DNA of 64,000 nt from Paramecium sonneborni (lineage: Eukaryota; Ciliophora; Oligohymenophorea; Peniculida; Parameciidae): contig CAJJDN010000020.1 in assembly GCA_905182985.1 (NCBI GenBank), positions 496,441 through 560,440 of the forward strand. The letters run 5' to 3'. A program made the position numbers and the translations under genes. Shown piece after piece: positions 24,146-35,445 of this stretch. The notes below the pieces were generated by a model. That model did no database searches, was not told the origin of the DNA, and worked only from the letters and a program-made list of their open reading frames with translations. The first letter of the stretch is position 1. The number at the start of each line of letters is the position of its first letter.

Positions 24146-24986
24146 TTTTTTATTAATTTATTTTTTAATATTGTAATAATTCTCAACAATTATCTCTCTT
24201 TTTAAAAAATTTTTAATCATCCTCATTAAGTTCTCTATTTAATATCATAATATATTATTTAATATATAACATTACAAAATCCTTCTTAGTTGATTTTATA
24301 TATTACCCTTTCTTTAAATATTTTATTTTAATTCTTTTAACCAAATAAGAATCACTATGATTACTAATTTTATTATTAATATATATCTTTTTAATTTCAA
24401 ATTAAAATGAACAATTAAGAATAAATTAAGAATATGTTAATCTTTATTATCAGAATGACTCTCAATCTTTTTCAATTTAATTATCACTTTTAAATAATTT
24501 TAAAATTAAAATAAAACCTTTAAAAATATGTATAATTAAAATACCTTTATTTAGTTTTTGTATAACTTAAAATTCATAGTAATTGTTGAATAAATCTCCA
24601 ATTCTTTTCTAAAATAAAAATTAATCTGAATATTTATTAAGCAATTCTATTCAAGCTTTCATCTTTTTTTTCCTGTTATGATATCAAATTTTAGATATAA
24701 TATTCTAATTTTCTAAATAGATTGTAACTAGTTACATTTTAAAAATGTATATTTAAAAATAAGTTTTTTTTTTCTTATTTTTTTTTTATTGTCAAATATA
24801 GTAATGGATTATTAATTTTTAAATATTTGTCTGTAATAATATGAATTTCATTAGAATCATCAGTTATAAATACTTACAATAAAACATTTAAATTTAATGA
24901 GTTAATCCTAATCCTGCTACTAGTTTATCATTTAATTAAAACTCAGTATAAATCTTAAATAATTAATATTAATAAATTTCTTTCTT
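24146..24986. other. Intergenic stretch, nothing recognised
   Basis: Very AT-rich with long T runs around 24760-24790. No supported ORF. Confidence 0.45.
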
Positions 24987-25193
24987 TCACAAATTAATTT
25001 GATTAAAATTAATAATTAAAAATAAATCTACTTTTTTATTGAACTTTTCAAAAAAGTCTTGAGGATTTTAAGAAGCAATGTTACTGTTTAAAAATCCCTC
25101 AATATTAGATTATAAATCACTTATTTATATTAGTAGTTCTTTATATTTTATGTTATCTCTCTATTTATTCTAAATAGGATTTCGTTGGTTCAT
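24987..25193 (-). CDS. Short hypothetical ORF
   Basis: 68 aa, MNQRNPIQNKQRDNIKYKEL, then IQISDLQSNIEGFLNSNIAS and a hydrophobic end (VDLFLIINFNQINL). The frame is open upstream of this ATG with protein-like sequence (KKDDRRIESFQNFQ) but no earlier ATG, so a first exon may be missing. No family recognised. Confidence 0.4.
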
Positions 25194-25436
25194 TTGAGTT
25201 TAGAAGTTTTAGAATGATTCGATTCTCCTATCATCCTTTTTAGAAGTTAATTTATCTTATTAAGATCTTATTTATATTTTTATTATTATTTATTTTTAAT
25301 TAAATTAAAAAATAATTTTAGAAATCAAATCTTAACTTAAAAAATCTTAATTAAATTAAAATAGTTTCCCTATAAATATGATAAGAAATTCTTTTTTTTA
25401 AAATATATTTATATATATATATTAATTACAATATCA

Positions 25437-28185
25437 TCACCTTTCAATAATTTATAAAGAAACTATTTTCCATTCCATTTAAACTGTATAAGCTTAATAG
25501 TCATGATCATTATTTGGAATAAGCAATTAAATTTTAAGTTCTATGCAAATGTAATATGAATTATTTGGATTCTATTTTTAAAACTTCTCTTTAAAAGGGT
25601 TTAAGATTTCACAATTTGTAGGATTTTTAAAATCTACTATCGTTGTAATATATGCCTTCCATACTATTTAGATATCAGTGCATTCACTTTGTTCAAGAAT
25701 CCAATTTCTAGAATTATTGTAAAGTTGTTCAATTTTAAAATAGTGTTAATTTTATCTTTTAATAAGTATATTGTAAAGTTTAAATGAATCATCTTATTAA
25801 ACCAATAGCTATGATTAATTATGATAGCATGGATTTATTGGAAATGAATATGGATTTAATTTTAATACATCATTTCCTGTTAAAATCAAATAAAGATGCT
25901 TTTTCTATATAGAATATTCTAAAACTATTTAATGGGGCCAAGATTTTAATGATGTATATAGAGATAATTTCATATTATTTAGAGCATAAGAACAAAATGT
26001 TTTAGTTTTCAAATTAATAAAAACTACCTCTATAATGTTCATTATAAGATTAGATCTAATTATAAAATAATAATTACTTAATGGATTCACCACCAATAAG
26101 TATAAAAGATAAATAATGATCATCCTAATGAAATCCATTATTTTAGCATATTTGTGGACATCTTCTATTCTCAATACAATTTAAGAGATTTTCAGAATTA
26201 AAAATTTTTGTTGAAGGAGCCTTATTGATTCTTTTAATCTCATCAAATTCTTCAAGTTAATTTAAATCAAACACCAAAATTCCATCGAAAAATTAAATGT
26301 TATTAATTTAACATTCATAACCATATGCAATAATTAAATATTTTCCTATAACCAATATGCTTGGCTCAATTAAATTTTTTGGCATTTATAATGTGTTGCT
26401 AGAATATTAGAATCAAATTACAATATTTTTTAGATTTGGCTGTTGTTTTCGTATTTTACAATAGTCTAAATTTCTTAAGAGTGAACTGAAAAATCATTCT
26501 AATTAAATAAAATAATGATATTTTAATCATAAAAACAATGAGAGCTTGTAAAACTTTAATTTGACCTATATAAATCTTGAGGAAATATCCATTAGATAAA
26601 ATCTAATTATAATCTTATCGCAAATTAGTAAATATCATAAATCAATGCTAAATTATCAAATTATGAGATTTATTTTTTTAAATAAAGTACTTAATTTTCG
26701 AAAAATTTATGGTATTAATAAAAAGCTTTTTACATTCTATCAGCCCATTGAATAATTTTATTTGGAGTGTTATCATAAAAAGTTGTCAATTTTATTTTTT
26801 TAAAACCAGATATACCATATACAATTGCATTTAAATAAGAATTATACATTTCACTACCTGCTACATTTTGCTAATATTATAAATTCTATATTGAAGACTC
26901 ATATTTATATCTCAAATATACAATAACATTTGCTTATTTTTATAATTATCTTAATAAATATTCGATTCCATTATATTCAAATTAAAATTAACTTGAGACT
27001 TATAAATCTAAATAAATAAATTTTGGATTAAATGAATTTAATATGGGCTGTAAAAACATAGAATATATTATTTGAATCTACTGTTCTGATAAAGCTTAAT
27101 CGTATAAAATAGGAAATATCTATTATGAAATGCTTTATTTATTTTGTTTTTATCTATTAAATATTTTTTATTATTCATGTAAATTTTAAAAACAATTTTC
27201 ATAATCTTCTTCTTTATCAGTATCATTGTTTTCATTTTAAATTTATTATTCATTATTATTTACCCTTTTACTTAATGGGATAAATGAAATATATTTTGAG
27301 AATCTTTTATTATTATAATTAAAAAAATTCCAAAAATCAAGATGCTATTATTAATTTTCACCTGTAAAATTGATATACAACATATGATAGCTTTCAGAAT
27401 TTTTAAGTCTTTTATTTTATATTAAAAGATTTTAAACAAATGAACTAACATGCAATAATGTATCACATTTTTAATTTTCATTTTGATGCAATAAAATAAT
27501 GTTTTGATAGTCTTATTTTACTCCTTTTTTTTCTTAATCTTATTATTATTTCAAAATTTATTCTAATCCTTGATAGACTTCATATATTTATACATAAAAA
27601 TTAAAAAACTCTGGAGAATTTGGAGACATATTTTACATCCATGCAGTAACCTACAAATTATGAAAATTTTCATACTGCTTAATACTTCTATTGTTCAATT
27701 TAATCTAGTTATTTAAACGAATACATATTTCCATCTTGATTTTATGATCGATTTTAATCTGTTATTTGTTTACTTTTTAATAGATTATCAACCATTTCCA
27801 AAAATTATTTATTTTCCTAAAAATTACTATAATGAGGTAAAATTTCAGAAATATTAGAATAAGTTTAATTCTCTAAATGTATTTTTGCATAATACAACAA
27901 CGATTATGCTTTTATAATGCTTTATTAAATTTAGAAAGTTTGAGTAATATCATTATTTATTTCATTGTTAAAAATTTGTTTGATTATTTATGTTTTTTTT
28001 AGATTAAGAAAATCATAATTTTAAACTTTTTTTACATTCAATCTTAAAGAGTAATGTCTTATGGCTTTTTAAAAATGCTAATTTTATTCAAATCTTTCAT
28101 TTTAATCTTGGTCACTATATTCGAAACTTGAATGCTGATTTTGATTATTTTTTACTATGCTTACATCCTAATTTTGATTAATCAT
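25437..28185 (-). CDS. Kelch-like protein with coiled-coil N-terminus
   Basis: Roughly 900 aa with several introns (one clear 25-nt intron near 27640-27665; others not fully resolved). Starts MINQNQDVSIVKNNQNQHSS. The N-terminal half is Gln-rich and helical. The C-terminal half has Kelch/beta-propeller features: GKYLIIAYGYE with FDGILVFDLN, SFILIGGESIK, and repeated aromatic strands, ending QIIER. Kelch propellers usually bind proteins. The propeller call rests on two or three visible blades. Frame changes around 25900-26300 reflect introns I did not place. Confidence 0.6.
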
Positions 28186-29100
28186 TAAGAATTAATTATA
28201 TTGAAAATATTAATATAAATTAAAAAAATTAATATACACATAATATTCCTAATTTTTAATTCTAATTCTAAGTAAAATTGAGGTAATTTTTATAATAGAA
28301 AAACAGCAAATTACAAAAAAAATTTTTTAATAATAGCAAAATTGTTTATAAAATTAAGTTTAATCTGGAAATATATGGCCACTGAATTATAGCCCTCAAT
28401 AATGAATTTAAAATGCTAATAATTGTTTAATTTGATAAATATTTGAAATATTAAATCTCTATACTTCTTTAGCTCTTACTTAATTATTTTTAGATTATAT
28501 TAAATTAAAGCAGAAAAATAAGTTTTATTAATATTTTGTAATTTTTATTTATAGTTTTGATCTTCTTAAATAAATTAAAATTGCTTAATTATTGATAATC
28601 TGCTGTTAATGAAATCATAATAAATGCTACCAGAAAAGAGGTTTAACTAATAAATTTTTAATTGTTATTTTTTTTACAATTTATAATAATTATGTTGTAT
28701 AAGAAAGCATTTATGTATCTTCCTTTCAAATTCATAATTAAATTTAAGTAAATTTTATAATAGAAATCAAATCAACACATAATATCTACTTAGAATGATT
28801 AATAAAGTTTGGTAAAATAAATTTTTTTTGGATAATCATTGTCAAAAGAAAAGCAATCGAATAATTTAAGACAAAAACTAAAATAATTCAAATAATTATG
28901 ATAGGATTTTTAAACTTTGTTAATAAATACATCTATAATAGAATTTTAGTTTTTATAAGAATGTGTTTAGTATTATTTAAATTTATATTTTTATAAATTA
29001 AATACAATACATTTAGATTAAATAATATTTTAGAAGTAATAAGATTTTTATAAAACTAAATGCTTATAAAAATAAAAACTAGATGAAAAAATTAAATTGA
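28186..29100. other. Long intergenic stretch, nothing recognised
   Basis: About 0.9 kb with no supported ORF on either strand and no RNA gene I could recognise. It lies between two long minus-strand genes. Confidence 0.45.
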
Positions 29101-31951
29101 TCAATCACATTAAATAGCGATATCTTTTGATTAAAGTATTTCATCATTTTTAATATCTGTAAATTGTTTAGAAACAGAAACAATCCCCTTTTATTTCATT
29201 CCTAATTATTTTAAGATTTTTTCAGTTGCATATACCAAAGGAGTACAATTATTTTGATTCACAATATTTAAGCTTCCACCATTATTTAACAGTAAATATA
29301 TTACCTTAAGAATATATTATAAATTACATCTATTCTATTTGATTTAACTGCCATATGCATAGGAGTTCCATCACTACATAAAACATTAGGATTAGCTCCA
29401 TGTTTTAGCATAAAGTCTATTAAAATATTGTTCCCATGCATAGAAGCATAATATAAAGCAGTATTTCCATCTTAATCCATAACATCTATGTCATCTTATG
29501 TATAATAAAATCCTGATTTTAAAATATGATTTGGCTAATTCAATTTTGAATATCTAAGAAGTCTTTCATGTTTAACAAGCATAACTTTTACTTTAGATAA
29601 ATTTTAAGTTGTTATTAATCTACCTAATCTTCCAAATCCAATTGATGAAGGTTCTGCAGTCTCCTCTGTTTTTAATTTTGTTCTCATTGATTTTGTTAAT
29701 GAAATTTCAGATTTTACTCTGTTAGATGAAGTCTTTATTCTAATTTAAGGTTTTGATATTAATTATACTGTGATTTCTTTAACATTTGATGAAAATTCTT
29801 TTTCTGAATTTAATCTTGATAATTTTTCTTGATATATTCGAAGTTTATTTTAAAAAAATAACTCTTTATAGTTTTTTAATTTTTTATAAGCAATTCTTTT
29901 ACGAATAGCTCTTTAAATCATAATAATTGAATTTAATTCTTTTTCACTTATTTTAGGAGGTTCATTTGGATTAATTGGATCAAAAATTGGATCTTATCTT
30001 AATGCTTTATTTGGTCCAGACGAATAAAATTTAACAAAATTTTCTTTTTTATTATTATCTATTGTTAATACTCCTAATCTATATTAATTTTCTTTTTATT
30101 TTAATATTTTAATTCTTTCAGCTAATTTTTAACCCTCTGTGCTTTCCCAATCATCAGCAGTCATACCATGAGTTGGAACAAATCCTACTTTTGAAGATGG
30201 ATGATATTTTCTTCTTTTATCTTCTTCATGATTGTATGGTTATGAAAGTGCTTTTAATCTTTCTTTATGAATTCTTCTTCTTTCTTATTCTGCAAGTGTT
30301 TCTTTCACAAAAATATTACTTTTCTCCATTTTAAGAAATCTATAATACTCTACTTTCTATATTATTTTTCTAACAAAAATTAAAGCAAAAAAATTTCTAT
30401 ATACTTAATCTTTAATGGAAATATTTTCTTCTAATTTCTTACAAATTCTTTAAAGTTTCTTAACTTTCTTATCATGTTCTTTTAATATTTTATTATGCTT
30501 GATTTTTTCTTATATTTATTAATCATGTTATTTAATTTAATTTTTCTTTTATTTTGTTCTATCTTTTAACCAAATAGATCTAGCTTATTAAATTTAACAA
30601 TTAAGTGACTAATGATTCTAAATAATCTATTAAGCTAAATAATTTTCTAAATCATAAAGTTATTTTTCTTTTATATGCTATACAACTTTTTTAACTTATT
30701 TCTAATCAACACATTTATTCAATAATTCTGATGTATTTGCTAAAAATTTCATTTCTTATGGTGTTAACCAATCTCCATTCATATATTTTTACATTTTGAC
30801 TTCTCTTTATAAATAAATTGGATCATCAATTTTAACTTAATCAAAAATTTACATAAAAGCTACTTAATTGAAATTGCTTGAATCAATCGCTGAATTATAT
30901 GCATATTAAGCTTTTAGTCTTTCTTTTTAAAATTTAGCTTCAAGTAGTGGATTCCATTATAACAAATCTTAGTTTCTTTGAGCATAAAAATTATTATTTT
31001 TAACAATTTGTGAAGTTTATATAGTTTCTATACCTATTAAATTTACTTTTTTATTTTAGCTTATAGCTTCAGCAATTTTAATTTAATTTTCATATTCATT
31101 GATTTTCTCCATTAACATTTCTCTTAGTTTTTTTTAAAGTACCTAATATTTAGTTTTTAATGTCAACCATTTAAATAAATCATTTTATTCTTTTCTATTT
31201 TTCATACGTGTAAGTGTAAATTATTTATCTACTAATTGAAGTTGTTTATCTTTCTTTGCAATTTTGAGAACCCATTCATTCATCAAAGAATCACATTTTT
31301 ATTAAAAACTATTAATCAAATAAGTTTATCTTTCTTCAGCACTTTTCATATTACATAAAGTAACAGCAGAGACATTAAATGATTGTAAAATTTTTTATGC
31401 AGTTCCAAAATGATCATACATTGGAATTTAATTCTAAAATTTATGTTTTAGGGTATCAATAATTAGACTAGACATTAGCGAATTTTATAAAAACTAAATT
31501 ACATTATTAAGAATACATCTCCATATCTATTGACTAAAAAGTTTACATCATTTGATAAAGTTTAAGTTGAAGCAGATTATTTCACTTCCTATTTATGAAA
31601 ATAACGATCGACAAAAAATTTATAAAATTCCTCATGTTTTTTACTAATTTTTTTTTCTGGTTTTTGCTCCAATTCAATAATTTCATCTGCACGAGATTGA
31701 TTATCACCATCATATGATGATTATTCAATCATTTAACTTTCCTTAATTGTCTTCTTTTTATATGGATTAAATGCCAATCTTCTTTATTTACCTTTTTCAA
31801 CTGTTACTAATTTTATTGTTTCATTTTAAGCTTCATTCAAAAATTCACTGAATCTCTATTCTATTTATTCTTCAGTTTCTAAATCAAATGTTTACAAAGG
31901 TCTAGTTGTCATAGGAAATCTTGATTATTGTTATACTCTTTGTTTTTTCAT
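29101..31951 (-). CDS. IQ-motif and ankyrin-repeat protein
   Basis: 934 aa after removing two 23-nt introns; exact codon multiple. Starts MKKQRVQQQSRFPMTTRPLQ. Long helical and coiled regions fill the first ~650 residues. An IQ-like motif (IMIQRAIRKRIAYKKLKNYK) could bind calmodulin. Near the C-terminus are two or three ankyrin repeats: DQDGNTALYYASMHGNNILI, HGANPNVLCSDGTPMHMAVK, IYLLLNNGGSLNIVNQNNC followed by TPLVYATEKIL. The architecture suggests a cytoskeletal or ciliary scaffold; that role is inference. Confidence 0.8.
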
Positions 31952-31971
31952 AATTTAATAATATATAAATA

Positions 31972-32898
31972 TCAATTTCGTCTCTTTAAAAGGTCTTTGA
32001 GTTTGTATTCAGATTTTTTTTAATAAGGACATTGAATTTTTTAAGATAATGCTCTTCTCTTATTAATATATGGAGATGTATATCTACTTGGAGATTTATG
32101 TCTACTTGTCAGAGGGACTGGTTTATTTATTGGTTTCTTTTCAATTCTTTAGGATTAATTTAATAGAGGACTTGGAGCTCCAATTGAAATTATTCTAGAA
32201 ATTCTTGGATAATAAAATTTCTTAGTATCAATAGAAAATCTTTAATTTTACTAGACTATATTTGGTTCTGTTTTTAATCTTTATCCAATTAAAGGACTTT
32301 AAATATCTTTTTATTCAGAAATCTCTTAGACTTATATTTTCTAAGTATTTTCAGAGACAGTCTAAGGATTTAATTATAAAAATTTTTATGATAATTATTG
32401 AATAGGTTAAGAATTTGCTAATTTTGATAGCATACTTTTCACATGGACCATTTAAAGAAGATGATTGATAGGTTTAAATTTTGTCCTTCCTTTACTGGTA
32501 TTGATAGGTGTATGTCTTGAATATAATAATTACATTTACATAGAAGGATTTTTACTTGATCGTAGTATTGAACCTTCTAAATTTTTTGAACTTTAATTCA
32601 ATTCTAAATATTTGACTTTGATGAACTTATGAATATGATTCTTAACTTATTTCCTTAGTAATCTCTTTTTTATTTTACCTCCACAATCATAACATTGGCA
32701 ACTTTAATTCAGTGCTTTATCGTCAGGAATAACTTGTATCTTTTCGCATAAGGATGAACTTGGTTTGAATTTAGAATTTGCTCTTTAAAAAGAATAGACT
32801 TTGTATAACCTTTCTAACTTGTAAGTTCTTTTGCGAAATCGTTAATTAGTTTATGAGTTGTAATATGATGTCTATGATTAAATATCAAATATATTCAT
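31972..32898 (-). CDS. Basic protein with a short Cys motif
   Basis: 308 aa, no intron. Starts MNIFDIQSQTSYYNSQTNQR. An N-terminal basic region leads to CQCYDCGGKIKKRLLRKQ, four cysteines that may be a zinc knuckle or degenerate. The rest is Ser/Pro/Lys-rich and probably disordered (RHTPINTSKGRTKFKP, SRHKSPSRYTSPYI). The 5' 571 bp of this gene are repeated exactly at 33628-34198 after a single N. No family recognised. Confidence 0.7.
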
Positions 32899-33626
32899 AA
32901 TTATTGTAAAATGTTTTAAGAGTGTCTATTATTAATATTTCAATAATCGGATTTAAATTTACATTTTACCTTTTTTATTTTGAAATTTATCTACCCTTGG
33001 ATTATTTCTGGTACATCAAAGGACAATCATACTTTAATTAAATTATCTTCTCTTCTTAATAAATATTTAATTATAAATCATTTTATATTTAATTTAATTC
33101 ACTTTTCTTTTTTTAATCTTACACATCAATTTTTCATTAGTGAGATATTCCATCAATTAGATCATCAATCATATTAAGACTAATTATTAATTTAAAACCA
33201 AAATATTTATATTATCAACTAAAAATCCTTTATATACATATTTTTTTTTTATTTATTGATTCATTAATCAATCCATTTTCAGACTTTTTTTAATATTCTC
33301 TTTATTTTAATTCTTCTCCATTCCCGTACCAAATTTTTGATATTATTAAATTAGTCTATTTGAATTTAATATTTTATAATAACCAATTATATATTAACTT
33401 TTATTTTAAGAATATCATTTGCTTATTCTTGAAATTAATCTAGATTAGGGTTGAAAAACCACGATAAATAAGGAGATAACATTGACAAATAATTAAGGTT
33501 TTTTCAAGTTCCGTCTGAAAGAATCAAAATTAGTAATTTATATTAATATTAGCCAAATCTCTAGTTTTGGTTGCGTTTTTTTTAGTTTGCAGCCTTTTAA
33601 TTAATTTTATTTGGTATATAAATAAA
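32328..33626. repeat. First copy of a 1299-bp exact direct repeat
   Basis: This segment is repeated base for base (all blocks compared) at 33628-34926, with a single N at 33627 between the copies. It holds the 5' part of the gene at 31972-32898 and about 0.73 kb of upstream DNA without a convincing gene. An exact repeat abutting one N is the mark of two overlapping contigs joined without merging. Confidence 0.95.
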
Positions 33627-33627
33627 N

Positions 33628-34198
33628 AGACTTATATTTTCTAAGTATTTTCAGAGACAGTCTAAGGATTTAATTATAAAAATTTTTATGATAATTATTG
33701 AATAGGTTAAGAATTTGCTAATTTTGATAGCATACTTTTCACATGGACCATTTAAAGAAGATGATTGATAGGTTTAAATTTTGTCCTTCCTTTACTGGTA
33801 TTGATAGGTGTATGTCTTGAATATAATAATTACATTTACATAGAAGGATTTTTACTTGATCGTAGTATTGAACCTTCTAAATTTTTTGAACTTTAATTCA
33901 ATTCTAAATATTTGACTTTGATGAACTTATGAATATGATTCTTAACTTATTTCCTTAGTAATCTCTTTTTTATTTTACCTCCACAATCATAACATTGGCA
34001 ACTTTAATTCAGTGCTTTATCGTCAGGAATAACTTGTATCTTTTCGCATAAGGATGAACTTGGTTTGAATTTAGAATTTGCTCTTTAAAAAGAATAGACT
34101 TTGTATAACCTTTCTAACTTGTAAGTTCTTTTGCGAAATCGTTAATTAGTTTATGAGTTGTAATATGATGTCTATGATTAAATATCAAATATATTCAT
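33628..34198 (-). pseudogene. Artefactual 5' duplicate of the 308-aa gene
   Basis: The first 190 codons of the gene at 31972-32898, identical in sequence and cut by the N at 33627. Probably not present in the organism as a separate locus. Confidence 0.85.
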
Positions 34199-34926
34199 AA
34201 TTATTGTAAAATGTTTTAAGAGTGTCTATTATTAATATTTCAATAATCGGATTTAAATTTACATTTTACCTTTTTTATTTTGAAATTTATCTACCCTTGG
34301 ATTATTTCTGGTACATCAAAGGACAATCATACTTTAATTAAATTATCTTCTCTTCTTAATAAATATTTAATTATAAATCATTTTATATTTAATTTAATTC
34401 ACTTTTCTTTTTTTAATCTTACACATCAATTTTTCATTAGTGAGATATTCCATCAATTAGATCATCAATCATATTAAGACTAATTATTAATTTAAAACCA
34501 AAATATTTATATTATCAACTAAAAATCCTTTATATACATATTTTTTTTTTATTTATTGATTCATTAATCAATCCATTTTCAGACTTTTTTTAATATTCTC
34601 TTTATTTTAATTCTTCTCCATTCCCGTACCAAATTTTTGATATTATTAAATTAGTCTATTTGAATTTAATATTTTATAATAACCAATTATATATTAACTT
34701 TTATTTTAAGAATATCATTTGCTTATTCTTGAAATTAATCTAGATTAGGGTTGAAAAACCACGATAAATAAGGAGATAACATTGACAAATAATTAAGGTT
34801 TTTTCAAGTTCCGTCTGAAAGAATCAAAATTAGTAATTTATATTAATATTAGCCAAATCTCTAGTTTTGGTTGCGTTTTTTTTAGTTTGCAGCCTTTTAA
34901 TTAATTTTATTTGGTATATAAATAAA
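33628..34926. repeat. Second copy of the 1299-bp repeat, probable artefact
   Basis: Identical to 32328-33626. It contains a truncated second copy of the gene at 31972-32898 (start codon at 34198 on the minus strand, cut at 33628). The true locus most likely has one copy, so this should not be counted as a second gene. Confidence 0.95.
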
Positions 34927-35445
34927 GATAGAATTATATTTATATATTGATAATTATAACTTAAAATAAAATGAGCCGTCTCTTATCATATATAAACTTT
35001 AATTAAATTATTGATCCGATTTCAAAATCACTTAATTTTATGTATTCTTCTTAAGTTATCTAATGAATAAATTTATTTTAGTATTATTCTTTTTGTTGAA
35101 ATTTATTTTCAATTTTTTGTTCTGTCTGTAAATTTTGAATTCTTGAATGAAATGAATTTTAATTTTTATAGGTAATTTTCTAAATGTCAAATTATAATTT
35201 TTAATACATTTAAATTAATATATATGAAGAATACTAATTTATTTGAAAGATGATAATAATGATTAAGATATTCTAAATAAAAAAAGAATTTTATAATATT
35301 AATTAAAGTATTGCTTATTCTTAGTAAGGATGATTTAGATTGGAATGGTATAAGTAATCAGAAATCATCAATAGTTGACCAGTTCAAAATGTATATTTAA
35401 AATATTCAAATAAATTTTTAATACTATATTATAGATATTATAAAG
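34927..35445. other. Intergenic stretch
   Basis: No gene supported. Two short plus-strand ORFs (MSRLLSYINFNQIIDPIS and a hydrophobic MNKFILVLFFLLKFIF) are within the range expected by chance. Confidence 0.4.

Noticed and set aside
33430..33600. Small hairpins (GGGTTGAAAAACC; GGTTGC...GCAGCC) as a possible RNA gene
   Set aside because: The stems are short and occur by chance at this length; there is no promoter, terminator or conservation evidence.
32980..34477. Two identical 65-codon standard-code ORFs (32980-33177 and 34280-34477)
   Set aside because: They are the same sequence in the two copies of the assembly duplication, need a TTG start, and lie in DNA with no coding signal in the organism's code.
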